Notes under the pieces: generated by a model | Told to the model about the DNA's origin: nothing | The model's input: the letters and a program-made list of their open reading frames with translations, nothing else | Database searches by the model: none | In this document: positions 1 through 5,861 of the stretch, in pieces | Layout of the letters: the number at the start of each line of letters is the position of its first letter | Numbering within the stretch: position 1 is the first letter of the stretch | From: JABAAI01 sp965242745 | GTDB taxonomy: Bacteria; Spirochaetota; Leptospiria; Leptospirales; Leptonemataceae | Length of the DNA: 11,762 bases | Assembly (NCBI GenBank): GCA_965242745.1 | Contig: CBDETG010000081.1 | Coordinates: 1-11,762 of the forward strand | Direction of reading: 5' to 3' | Program-made: the position numbers and the translations under genes

Positions 1-1
1 C

Positions 2-139
2 TACTACTACGACGGCACAAAGCACAGCAACCACCCTATCTGCTACCAAAACGACGGCAGTACTGAAGAAAGCTGTACGCAGGACAAACACGGCTGCACC
101 AGCGCAAGCATCACGTGCATAAACTTAGCAGCGCAGTAG
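2..139 (+). CDS. Repeat-containing Cys-rich exported protein, 3' end only
   Basis: This is the C-terminal 45 codons of a family member whose start lies left of the window. It reads from the end of a Tyr-rich repeat (YYYDGTK) into the family tail CYQNDGSTEESC, CTQDKHGC and TCIN, with the four tail cysteines in their usual places. The stop is unusual: other members end ATA-AAC-TAA, whereas here the codon is TTA, so the protein gains Leu-Ala-Ala-Gln before TAG at 137. This extension is unique in the window. The role is unknown; the family reading is secure from identity with the downstream paralogues. Confidence 0.85.
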   Translation, partial: YYYDGTKHSNHPICYQNDGSTEESCTQDKHGCTSASITCINLAAQ

Positions 140-247
140 GCCGCGGCGCGCTGCTATTTTGCAAAAAAACACGTGGAAGCAGTTTTTTGCTTGCTTCAGC
201 TACGTAAAAAAATACTTTGTGAACAAGGCGGGTTTCAAGGAGTCAGT
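140..247 (+). promoter_or_regulatory. Diverged leader of the first complete gene
   Basis: This gap carries a diverged form of the family leader: TTTTGCAAAAAAAC, then TTTTTTGCTTGCTTCAG, then a run of A, and AAGGAG at 237-242 placed 5 bases before the ATG at 248. It lacks the TACCCTGTAAATGTTAAAGGAG block (in two parts: TACCCTGTAAATG and TTAAAGGAG) that precedes most other family starts. No convincing -35/-10 pair was found. Confidence 0.4.
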
Positions 248-1039
248 ATGAAACAAATCACCACTTTTTTATCTATACTTGCAATGCTGAGCTGCGCTGC
301 CTGCGCAAGTGATGGCAAGGACGGCAGGGATGGCGGCATACCTGCCAATGTTATTGAGTGCACAGCAGGCGATTATGACAGCGATAGTGATGGACGCCGT
401 AACTTTTCTATAGAGTGCTACAGCAATGGCAATCGCAAGACATGGATAAACTACGGAAGCGACGGCATGAGAAAGTCCTCTGAATACGCTTATTACGAAA
501 ACGGCAATCTCAATACTGGAATCATCTACCGCCCCGACGGAATCACAAAAGACGAGGAATACGCCTACTACGAAAGCAACGGCCTGCGCAAGACAAGGAT
601 AGACTACCAAAGCGACGGCATGAGAAAAAACGAAGAATCCACCTACTACGAAAGCAATGGCAATGAAAAGACAAGGATAGACTACCAAAGCGACGGCATG
701 AGAAAATTCTATGAATCCACTTACTACGAAAGCAATGGCAATCGCAAGACATGGATCCACTACAGAAGCGACGGCGTGACAAAAAACAGTGAAGAGACTT
801 ACTACGAAAGCAACGGCAGTAGGAAGACACGCTTGACCTACCGAAGCGATGGCACAAAACGGTATGAATACACTTACTACGAAGACAACAGCAACTTGAA
901 GACACTCATAACTTACAACACCGAAGGCGCAAAAAACAGCGGCTATCCTCTCTGCTACCAAGACGACGACAGCGCTGCCGAGACCTGCACGCAGGACAAA
1001 CACGGCTGCACCAGCGAAAGCAGCACCTGCATAAACTAA
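248..1039 (+). CDS. Exported MORN_2-like repeat protein with collagen-like linker (member 1)
   Basis: 263 aa. The ATG at 248 is chosen over an in-frame ATG at 173 because it has AAGGAG 5 bases upstream and begins the family leader MKQITTFL. Residues 1-20 are a signal peptide with Cys16 and Cys19. The Gly-X-Y part is the shortest in the locus, about three triplets (23-31). C38 and C57 flank the acidic loop DSDSDGRRNF, which fits a calcium-binding loop. About seven repeats of 24-26 aa follow, more than in any neighbour, and two carry the same stretch KTRIDYQSDGMRK (coding copies at 590 and 668, 78 bp apart). The tail has four cysteines and ends CIN. It is probably surface-exposed or secreted; the ligand and role are unknown. 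YwqK-like repeats occur in proteins of many functions, so that resemblance does not assign one. Confidence 0.92.
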   Translation: MKQITTFLSILAMLSCAACASDGKDGRDGGIPANVIECTAGDYDSDSDGRRNFSIECYSNGNRKTWINYGSDGMRKSSEYAYYENGNLNTGIIYRPDGITKDEEYAYYESNGLRKTRIDYQSDGMRKNEESTYYESNGNEKTRIDYQSDGMRKFYESTYYESNGNRKTWIHYRSDGVTKNSEETYYESNGSRKTRLTYRSDGTKRYEYTYYEDNSNLKTLITYNTEGAKNSGYPLCYQDDDSAAETCTQDKHGCTSESSTCIN

Positions 1040-1167
1040 GCACATCGGCAGCGCCCCAGCGCGCTTTGAAGGGGAGCGCAGGGAGCCGCCCTGCTGCCTA
1101 TTTTGCAAAAAAGACTTGCCTGGTATGGCCTAGCTGCATAAACATTGCACACATTAGAGGAGCCAGT

Positions 1168-1911
1168 ATGAAACAAATCACCACTTTTTTATCTATACTT
1201 GCGATGCTGAGCTGCCTTGCCTGCGCAAGTGATGGCAAGGATGGAGCCGCTGGCGTTGCTGGCGCTGACGGCAGGAATGGCGGCATACCTGCCAATGTTA
1301 TTGAGTGCACAGCAGGCGATTATGACAGCAATAGAGATGGCGTCCGCGACTTTTCTATAGAGTGCCACAACAACGGCAATCGCAAAACAAGGATAAACTA
1401 CGCAAGCAACGGCATGACAAAGTCTTCTGAATACGCTTACTACGAAAACGGCAATCTCAATACTGGGATCATCTACTACACCGACGGAGTCACAAAAGAC
1501 GAAGAATACGCCTACTACGAAAGCAACGGCCAGCGCAAGACAAGGATAGACTACCAAAACAACGGAGTCACAAAAGACGAGGAATCCATCTACTACGAAA
1601 GCAATGGCAATGAGAAAACAAGGATCATATACCGCATCGACGGCGTGGCAAAATACGAGGAATACGCCTATTACGAAAGCAACGGCAAGCAGAAGGCATG
1701 GATAGACTACTTTGAAGACGGCGTGAAAAAATCCAGTGAAGAGACTTACTACGAAAGCAATAGCAGTCTGAAGGCATATATATTCTACAACAGCGACGGC
1801 ACAAAATACGACGGCTATCCTAAGTGCTACAAAGACGACGGCGAAACTACCGAGACCTGCACGCAGGACAAACACGGCTGCACCAGCGAAAGCAGCACGT
1901 GCATAAACTAA
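1168..1911 (+). CDS. Exported MORN_2-like repeat protein with collagen-like linker (member 2)
   Basis: 247 aa. The start is set at 1168, not the in-frame ATG at 1066, because AGAGGAG lies 5 bases before it and the leader matches all paralogues. After the signal peptide there are about six Gly-X-Y triplets (GKD GAA GVA GAD GRN GGI), the Cys-flanked loop DSNRDGVRDF, six repeats and the four-Cys tail. The gene is a mosaic. Its loop region is nearly identical in DNA to that of the gene at 7228. One repeat (NGQRKTRIDYQNNG) recurs in the gene at 3960. Another (ENGNLNTGIIY) is shared with the gene at 248. This suggests gene conversion within the array. The last 57 bases of the gene and the following 245 bases are a perfect copy of those at the gene ending at 3478. 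Function unknown. Confidence 0.92.
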   Translation: MKQITTFLSILAMLSCLACASDGKDGAAGVAGADGRNGGIPANVIECTAGDYDSNRDGVRDFSIECHNNGNRKTRINYASNGMTKSSEYAYYENGNLNTGIIYYTDGVTKDEEYAYYESNGQRKTRIDYQNNGVTKDEESIYYESNGNEKTRIIYRIDGVAKYEEYAYYESNGKQKAWIDYFEDGVKKSSEETYYESNSSLKAYIFYNSDGTKYDGYPKCYKDDGETTETCTQDKHGCTSESSTCIN

Positions 1912-1952
1912 GGCCCTCAGCCTCGTTGTTCGCCCTGCTTAGCTGCATCAGC

Positions 1953-2052
1953 TCCAATACGACATAATGCGGCGCCCAGACTCCGCATATTACCACACTG
2001 CCCCCTGTCATTAAAACCAACGCTACATTATTACAACAACGCCATGCGCCTC
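1953..2052 (+). repeat. Dispersed copy of the right-end 67-bp repeat
   Basis: This segment begins CCAATACGACATAATGCGG and contains CATATTACCACACTGCCCC, GTCATTAAAACCAACGC and ATTATTACAACAACGCCATG. These are the same blocks in the same order as the first unit of the array at 10175-10273. It is therefore a single, slightly diverged unit lying behind a gene stop. The gap 1912-2164 holds this repeat, a hairpin and the next leader, with no ORF of its own. Confidence 0.85.
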
Positions 2053-2062
2053 TTATGACAAC

Positions 2063-2083
2063 AAGGCCGGAGGCGGCTTTTTT
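2063..2083 (+). terminator. Possible intrinsic terminator
   Basis: A 7-bp stem (AAGGCCG with CGGCTTT, one G-U pair) closes a GAGG loop and runs into six T residues at 2078-2083. It lies about 150 bases after a stop codon, consistent with ending transcription of the gene at 1168. The stem is short, so efficiency is uncertain. Confidence 0.45.
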
Positions 2084-2164
2084 GCAAAAAAATCAGGCAA
2101 AAACAGTTTTTTCTCGCTCAAGTTGCCTAAAAAATACCCTGTAAATGTTAAAGGAGCTTAAAAA

Positions 2165-2329
2165 ATGAAACAAATCACCACTTTTTTATCTATACTTGTA
2201 ATGCTGAGCTGCCTTGCCTGCGCAAGTGAGGGCAAGGATGGAGCCTCTGGTGGCCCTCTACCTCGTTGTTCGTCTTGCTTAGCAGCATCAGCCAATAGGG
2301 GCGTGCAATTTTGCAAAAAAATCAGGTAA
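2165..2329 (+). CDS. Mini-cassette 1: signal peptide fused to family 3' flank (54 aa)
   Basis: An ATG with AAAGGAG 8 bases upstream opens the family signal peptide and one collagen-like start (GKDGASG). At codon 30 the sequence switches to what follows a family stop codon: GGC CCT then CGTTGTTCGTCTTGC, read as PRCSSC. The ORF ends TAA at 2327. It is the most diverged mini-cassette (GPLPR rather than GPQPR; GVQF near the end). All of the acidic loop, repeats and Cys tail are missing. It could make a small exported Cys-rich peptide, or be a deletion remnant that serves as homology for recombination. The start and ribosome binding site are intact; expression is unproven. Confidence 0.5.
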   Translation: MKQITTFLSILVMLSCLACASEGKDGASGGPLPRCSSCLAASANRGVQFCKKIR

Positions 2330-2393
2330 AAACAGTTTTTTTTGCTTCAGCTGCGTAAAAAAATACCCTGTAAATGTTAAAGGAGCTTAAGAA

Positions 2394-2558
2394 ATGAAAC
2401 AAATCACCACTTTTTTATGTATACTTGCGATGCTGAGCTGCCTTGCCTGCGCAAGTGAGGGCAAGGATGGAGCCGCTGGTGGCCCTCAGCCTCGTTGTTC
2501 GTCTTGCTTAGTTGCATCAGCAAATAGGGGCTGGCTTTTTTGCAAAAAAATCAGGTAA
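2394..2558 (+). CDS. Mini-cassette 2: signal peptide fused to family 3' flank (54 aa)
   Basis: It has the same fusion point as the other units: the GKDGAAG collagen start joins directly to GGCCCTCAGCC at 2481, the post-stop flank of full genes. The ORF then reads PRCSSCLVASANRGWLFCKK and stops at TAA 2556. Its leader is the second type, with TTGCTTCAGCTGCGT, unlike units 1 and 3. Signal-peptide variant: Cys at residue 9. Coding status is uncertain; no function is proposed. Confidence 0.48.
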   Translation: MKQITTFLCILAMLSCLACASEGKDGAAGGPQPRCSSCLVASANRGWLFCKKIR

Positions 2559-2622
2559 AAACAGTTTTTTCTCGCTCAAGTTGCCTAAAAAATACCCTGT
2601 AAATGTTAAAGGAGCTTAAAAA

Positions 2623-2787
2623 ATGAAACAAATCACCACTTTTTTATCTATACTTGCGATGCTGAGCTGCCTTGCCTGCGCAAGTGAGGGCAAGGATGGC
2701 GCTGCTGGTGGCCCTCAGCCTCGTTGTTCGTCTTGCTTAGTTGCATCAGCAAATAGGGGCTGGCTTTTTTGCAAAAAAATCAGGTAA
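2623..2787 (+). CDS. Mini-cassette 3: signal peptide fused to family 3' flank (54 aa)
   Basis: It has the same 54-residue layout as the unit at 2394, with Ser at residue 9 and a GCTGCT codon pair in the collagen start. It ends at TAA 2785 inside the A-rich leader of the complete gene at 2852. Because the two starts are 229 bp apart and the leaders match, loss or gain of one unit by homologous recombination would leave the complete gene intact. Coding status uncertain. Confidence 0.48.
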   Translation: MKQITTFLSILAMLSCLACASEGKDGAAGGPQPRCSSCLVASANRGWLFCKKIR

Positions 2788-2851
2788 AAACAGTTTTTTC
2801 TCGCTCAAGTTGCCTAAAAAATACCCTGTAAATGTTAAAGGAGCTTAAGAA
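2765..2851 (+). promoter_or_regulatory. Conserved family leader, type A
   Basis: The order is T6-GC-A7, TCAGG(T/C)AAAAACAG, TTTTTTCTCGCTCAAG, TTGCCT, A6, TACCCTGTAAATG, TTAAAGGAG (ribosome binding site 2837-2843), 8-base spacer, ATG. The A/T runs fall at roughly helical spacing, so the DNA may be curved. Where the base after CAGG is C, AGGCAA can pair with TTGCCT around a 22-base loop. An ATG at 2832 opens a seven-codon frame (MLKELKK) whose TGA overlaps the gene ATG. Type A also precedes the starts at 2165, 2623, 3732, 3960, 5633, 6770, 7228, 7991 and 8220. No secure sigma-70 promoter is visible; any of these elements could be regulatory. Confidence 0.5.
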
Positions 2852-3478
2852 ATGAAACAAATCACCACTTTTTTATCTATACTTGCGATGCTGAGCTGCC
2901 TTGCCTGCGCAAGTGAGGGCAAGGATGGCGCTGCTGGACCTGCCGGAGCTGAGGGCAAGGACGGCATAGACGGCGTTGATGGCAGAGATGGCGCTGACGG
3001 CAAGGACGGCAGGATTGCTAACGTCATGGAGTGCACACCAGGCAATTACGACCTCGATGGCGACGGGCGCCGTGACTTCACTATAGAATGCCACAGCAAT
3101 GGCCAGCGCAAGGCAAGGATCAACTACCGCCCTGACGGCGTGACAAAAAGCAATGAGCGTACATTTTACGAGAGCCACGGCAATCCGAAGACTCATGCAA
3201 TCTACTACTCTGCCGGCACAAAATTCTATGAACGCACTTACTACGAAAGCAACGGCTATGGTGCAACTTATATAGAATACTACTCTGACGGCACAAAATT
3301 CCGTGAAAACACAACTTACGAAAGCAGCGGCTATCAGAAGAGCTCTATAATCTACCAAATGGACGGTACAAAATACGACGGCTATCCTAAGTGCTACCCA
3401 GATGACAGTAGAACTCAAGAAACCTGCACGCAGGACAAACACGGCTGCACCAGCGAAAGCAGCACGTGCATAAACTAA
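2852..3478 (+). CDS. Exported MORN_2-like repeat protein with collagen-like linker (member 3)
   Basis: 208 aa, one of the shorter members. The signal peptide ends SCLACA; the Gly-X-Y part runs about eleven triplets (GKD GAA GPA GAE GKD GID GVD GRD GAD GKD GRI). The acidic loop is DLDGDGRRDF, the closest in the locus to a textbook DxDxDGxxD calcium site. Four repeats follow, and they are atypical: SAGTKFYERTYYES and YSDGTKFRENTTYES lack the usual KTRI core. The tail keeps all four cysteines. AAAGGAG lies 8 bases before the ATG. It directly follows three mini-cassettes with the same leader and start, and a terminator-like hairpin lies behind it. Probably exported and disulphide-bonded; function unknown. 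Confidence 0.93.
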   Translation: MKQITTFLSILAMLSCLACASEGKDGAAGPAGAEGKDGIDGVDGRDGADGKDGRIANVMECTPGNYDLDGDGRRDFTIECHSNGQRKARINYRPDGVTKSNERTFYESHGNPKTHAIYYSAGTKFYERTYYESNGYGATYIEYYSDGTKFRENTTYESSGYQKSSIIYQMDGTKYDGYPKCYPDDSRTQETCTQDKHGCTSESSTCIN

Positions 3479-3519
3479 GGCCCTCAGCCTCGTTGTTCGC
3501 CCTGCTTAGCTGCATCAGC

Positions 3520-3619
3520 TCCAATACGACATAATGCGGCGCCCAGACTCCGCATATTACCACACTGCCCCCTGTCATTAAAACCAACGCTACATTATTA
3601 CAACAACGCCATGCGCCTC
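3520..3619 (+). repeat. Dispersed copy of the right-end 67-bp repeat (second)
   Basis: Identical to the unit at 1953-2052 and clearly related to the array start at 10175. It contains CATATTACCACACTGCCCC at 3553 and ATTATTACAACAACGCCATG. It lies behind a gene stop, as do the other two occurrences, so the element tracks gene 3' ends in this locus. Confidence 0.85.
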
Positions 3620-3629
3620 TTATGACAAC

Positions 3630-3650
3630 AAGGCCGGAGGCGGCTTTTTT
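3630..3650 (+). terminator. Possible intrinsic terminator (second copy)
   Basis: Same 7-bp stem, GAGG loop and six T residues as at 2063-2083, now behind the gene at 2852. It belongs to the duplicated 302-bp block, so the two copies are not independent evidence of selection. Confidence 0.42.
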
Positions 3651-3731
3651 GCAAAAAAATCAGGCAAAAACAGTTTTTTCTCGCTCAAGTTGCCTAAAAA
3701 ATACCCTGTAAATGTTAAAGGAGTTTAGAAA

Positions 3732-3956
3732 ATGAAACAAATCACCACTTTTTTATGTATACTTGCGATGCTGAGCTGCCTTAGCTGCGCAAGTGAAGGC
3801 AAGGATGGAGCCGCTGGTGGCCCTCAGCCTCGTTGTTCGTCTTGCTTAGTTGCATCAGCAAATAGGGCTGGCTTTTTTGCAAAAAATCAGGCAAAAACAG
3901 TTTTTTCTCGCTCAAGTTGCCTAAAAAAATACCCTGTAAATGTTAAAGGAGCTTAA
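3732..3956 (+). CDS. Mini-cassette 4: frameshifted, 74 aa
   Basis: A signal peptide and GKDGAAG are joined to the post-stop flank at 3819, as in the other units. One G is missing from the usual AATAGGGG, which shifts the frame. The ORF therefore misses the normal TAA, reads through the next leader (ending KKYPVNVKGA) and stops at TAA 3954, three bases before the ATG of the complete gene at 3960. If translated, ribosomes would finish just past the downstream ribosome binding site, allowing translational coupling. The unit spacing is 228 bp: two bases lost and one gained relative to 229. The long C-terminus is leader sequence read by accident, so I do not regard it as a selected domain. Confidence 0.45.
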   Translation: MKQITTFLCILAMLSCLSCASEGKDGAAGGPQPRCSSCLVASANRAGFFAKNQAKTVFSRSSCLKKYPVNVKGA

Positions 3957-3959
3957 AAA

Positions 3960-4577
3960 ATGAAACAAATCACCACTTTTTTATCTATACTTGTAATGCT
4001 GAGCTGCCTTGCCTGCGCAAGTGATGGCAAGGATGGCGCTGCTGGACCTGCCGGCGCTGAGGGCAAGGACGGCATAGACGGCGTTGATGGCAGAGATGGC
4101 ACTGACGGCAGGCTTGCTGACTTCATTGAGTGCACAGCAGGCGATTATGACAGCGACCGTGACGGAATCCGTGACTTTTCTATAGCTTGCTACAGCAATG
4201 GCAATCGCAAGACAAGGATAAACTACCATGACGACGGCCTGACAAAATCTTCTGAGCACACTTACTACCAAAGCCATGGTAATGACAAGATAATAATATA
4301 CTACCGAAGCGACGGCACAAAACAAGGAGAATACGCATTTTACGAAAGCAACGGCCAGCGCAAGACAAGGATAGACTACCAAAACAACGGCGTGACAAAA
4401 GACGAAGAATACACCTACTACGAAAGCAACGGCGAATACAAAACATGGATAGACTACAACACCGACGGCACAAAAGCCCAAGGCCCTCTCTGCCTCCCAG
4501 GTTACAGCATTTCTACGGAGACCTGCACGCAGGCAAAGCACGGCTGCACCAGCGCAAGCAACACGTGCATAAACTAA
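3960..4577 (+). CDS. Exported MORN_2-like repeat protein with collagen-like linker (member 4)
   Basis: 205 aa, the shortest complete member. The signal peptide (SILVMLSCLACA) is followed by ten Gly-X-Y triplets including the rarer GTD, the Cys-flanked loop DSDRDGIRDF and four repeats. The third repeat (NGQRKTRIDYQNNG) is nearly identical in DNA to one in the gene at 1168, although the flanking repeats differ. The tail is altered before the fourth Cys: PLCLPGYSISTETC replaces the usual CY-DDG-T-C, but all four tail cysteines remain, and it ends KHGCTSASNTCIN. The ATG has AAAGGAG 8 bases upstream and follows the frameshifted mini-cassette by 3 bases. Function unknown; probably exported. Confidence 0.92.
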   Translation: MKQITTFLSILVMLSCLACASDGKDGAAGPAGAEGKDGIDGVDGRDGTDGRLADFIECTAGDYDSDRDGIRDFSIACYSNGNRKTRINYHDDGLTKSSEHTYYQSHGNDKIIIYYRSDGTKQGEYAFYESNGQRKTRIDYQNNGVTKDEEYTYYESNGEYKTWIDYNTDGTKAQGPLCLPGYSISTETCTQAKHGCTSASNTCIN

Positions 4578-4640
4578 GGCGCTCAGCCTTGTTGTTCGTC
4601 TTGCTTAGCTGCATCAGCAAATAGGGGCTAGCTTTTTTGC
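4575..4640 (+). repeat. Conserved post-stop flank (representative copy)
   Basis: Directly after family stop codons comes a conserved block: GG(C)CTCAGCCT(C)G, TTGTTCGTCTTGCTTAG, CTGCATCAGCAAATAGGGG, then CTAGC or CTGGC and TTTTTTGCAAAAAAA. Related copies follow the stops at 1911, 3478, 5490, 6629, 7848, 9224 and 10132. Nine more are fused to gene starts in the mini-cassettes (2252, 2481, 2710, 3819, 5720, 6857, 7086, 8078, 8307). CAGC and GCTG can pair before the T run in the CTGGC form, a weak terminator candidate at best. Confidence 0.7.
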
Positions 4641-4719
4641 AAAAAAATCAGGCAAAAACAGTTTTTTTTGCTTCAGCTGCGTAAAAAAATACCCTGTAAA
4701 TGTTAAAGGAGCTTAAGAA
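4633..4719 (+). promoter_or_regulatory. Conserved family leader, type B
   Basis: It resembles type A except in the centre: after CAGTTTTTTTT it has TTGCTTCAGCTGCGT in place of CTCGCTCAAGTTGCCT, so the AGGCAA/TTGCCT pairing is lost. AAAGGAG is 8 bases before the ATG at 4720. Type B or a close variant also precedes the starts at 2394, 5862 (GCTGCCT form), 6999 (GATGCGT), 8451 and 9365. The two leader types do not sort by whether the downstream ORF is complete or mini, which suggests that leaders have been shuffled. Confidence 0.5.
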
Positions 4720-5490
4720 ATGAAACAAATCACCACTTTTTTATGTATACTTGCGATGCTGAGTTACCTTAGCTGCGCAAGTGAGGGCAAGGATGGCGCT
4801 GCTGGACCTGCCGGAGCTGAGGGCAAGGACGGCATAGACGGCGTTGATGGCAGAGATGGCGCTGACGGCTGGCTTAGCAACGTTCTGGAGTGCGCAGCAG
4901 GCGATTATGACAGCAATGGCGACGGACGCCGGGACTTTTCTATAGATTGCTACAGCAATGGCAATCGCAAGACAAGGATCAGCTACCTTGACGACGGTGT
5001 CACAAAAGACGAGGAATACGCCTACTATGAAAACGAAGGCCAGATCAGGACAAAGATATTCTACCGAAGCGACGGTACAAAAGACGAGGAATACGCCTAC
5101 TACGAAAGCAATGGCAAGCTCAGGACAAAGATATTCTACCGAAGCGACGGCATGACAAAAAACAAAGAATACATCTACTACGAAAGCAATGGGGCGCGCA
5201 AGGCAACAACAATATACTACAGAAGCAACGGCATAAAATACCGTGAAATCACTTACTCTGAAAACAGCAGTGGCAGGATAGACATATACTACCACCCCGA
5301 AGGCACAAAATCCCGTGAACAAATCTACTACGAAAGCAACGGCAATCTGAAGACATCAATATACTACAACAGCGACGGAACAAAATACGACGGTCACCCT
5401 CTCTGCTACAAAGCCGACGGCAAAACTAAAGAAAGCTGCACGCAGGCAAAGCACGGCTGCACCAGCGCAAGCATCACGTGCATAAACTAA
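4720..5490 (+). CDS. Exported MORN_2-like repeat protein with collagen-like linker (member 5)
   Basis: 256 aa. The signal peptide reads MLSYLSCAS: the first of the two usual cysteines is Tyr (residue 16), leaving only Cys19. This natural variant argues that Cys19 is the one that matters if the protein is lipidated. There are ten Gly-X-Y triplets ending GADGWL, the loop DSNGDGRRDF and six repeats, including KIFYRSDG twice and an unusual SSGRIDIYYHPEG unit. The tail is CYKADGKTKESC, then KHGC and TCIN. It is nearly identical to the next complete gene (5862), from which it differs by a 3-bp insertion (KATTIYY versus KATIYY) and a few substitutions: a recent duplicate. Function unknown. Confidence 0.93.
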   Translation: MKQITTFLCILAMLSYLSCASEGKDGAAGPAGAEGKDGIDGVDGRDGADGWLSNVLECAAGDYDSNGDGRRDFSIDCYSNGNRKTRISYLDDGVTKDEEYAYYENEGQIRTKIFYRSDGTKDEEYAYYESNGKLRTKIFYRSDGMTKNKEYIYYESNGARKATTIYYRSNGIKYREITYSENSSGRIDIYYHPEGTKSREQIYYESNGNLKTSIYYNSDGTKYDGHPLCYKADGKTKESCTQAKHGCTSASITCIN

Positions 5491-5632
5491 GGCGCTCTGC
5501 CTCGTTTTTTGTCTTGCTTAGCTGCATCAGCAAATACAGGCAGGTTTTTTGCAAAAAAAATCAGGCAAAAACAGTTTTTTCTCGCTCAAGTTGCCTAAAA
5601 AATACCCTGTAAATGTTAAAGGAGTTTAGAAA

Positions 5633-5773
5633 ATGAAACAAATCACCACTTTTTTATGTATGCTTGCGATGCTGAGCTGCCTTAGTTGCGCAAATGATGG
5701 CAAGGATGGAGCCGCTGGTGGCCCTCAGCCTCGTTGTTCGTCTTGCTTAGCTGCATCAGCAAATAGGGGCTAG
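5633..5773 (+). CDS. Mini-cassette 5: early stop, 46 aa
   Basis: A signal peptide with Cys9 and the leader ending SCLSCAND, then GKDGAAG fused at 5720 to the post-stop flank. GGGGCTAG replaces GGGGCTGG, so translation stops at TAG 5771, eight codons before other mini-cassettes. AAAGGAG is 8 bases upstream with the TTTAGAAA spacer. It sits alone between the two nearly identical complete genes, so it is either part of the duplicated block or arose between them. Coding status uncertain. Confidence 0.42.
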   Translation: MKQITTFLCMLAMLSCLSCANDGKDGAAGGPQPRCSSCLAASANRG

Positions 5774-5861
5774 CTTTTTTGCAAAAAAATTAGGCAAAAA
5801 CAGTTTTTTTTGCTTCAGCTGCCTAAAAAAATACCCTGTAAATGTTAAAGGAGTTTAGAAA

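Larger units (their letters stand above)
1855..2156 (+). repeat. 302-bp perfect direct repeat, copy 1
   Basis: By eye, bases 1855-2156 are identical to 3422-3723, an offset of 1567 bp. The copy spans the end of a coding sequence (the CTQDKHGC...CIN tail), the post-stop flank, one dispersed 67-bp-type repeat, a terminator-like hairpin and the leader up to the ribosome binding site of the next cassette. It differs first at the base after AAAGGAG. Perfect identity indicates a recent duplication or gene conversion. Confidence 0.9.
2165..2851 (+). repeat. Three tandem 229-bp mini-cassette units
   Basis: Successive ATGs lie at 2165, 2394, 2623 and 2852, exactly 229 bp apart each time. Each unit comprises a 29-codon gene start, the family post-stop flank, the T6-GC-A7 element and the leader of the next unit. 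The fourth ATG opens a complete gene. Single units lie at 3732-3959 (228 bp) and 5633-5861 (229 bp). Confidence 0.92.
3422..3723 (+). repeat. 302-bp perfect direct repeat, copy 2
   Basis: This is the second copy of 1855-2156, covering the end of the preceding coding region, post-stop flank, 67-bp-type repeat unit (3520-3619), hairpin and leader through AAAGGAG. After the copy the spacer is TTTAGAAA rather than CTTAAAAA. The gap between genes here (3479-3731) is filled by this repeat. Confidence 0.9.

Noticed and set aside
2765..2851. A sigma-70 promoter using TTGCCT as -35.
   Set aside because: At 17-base spacing the -10 would be TGTTAA, a poor match overlapping the ribosome binding site region, so no promoter is called.
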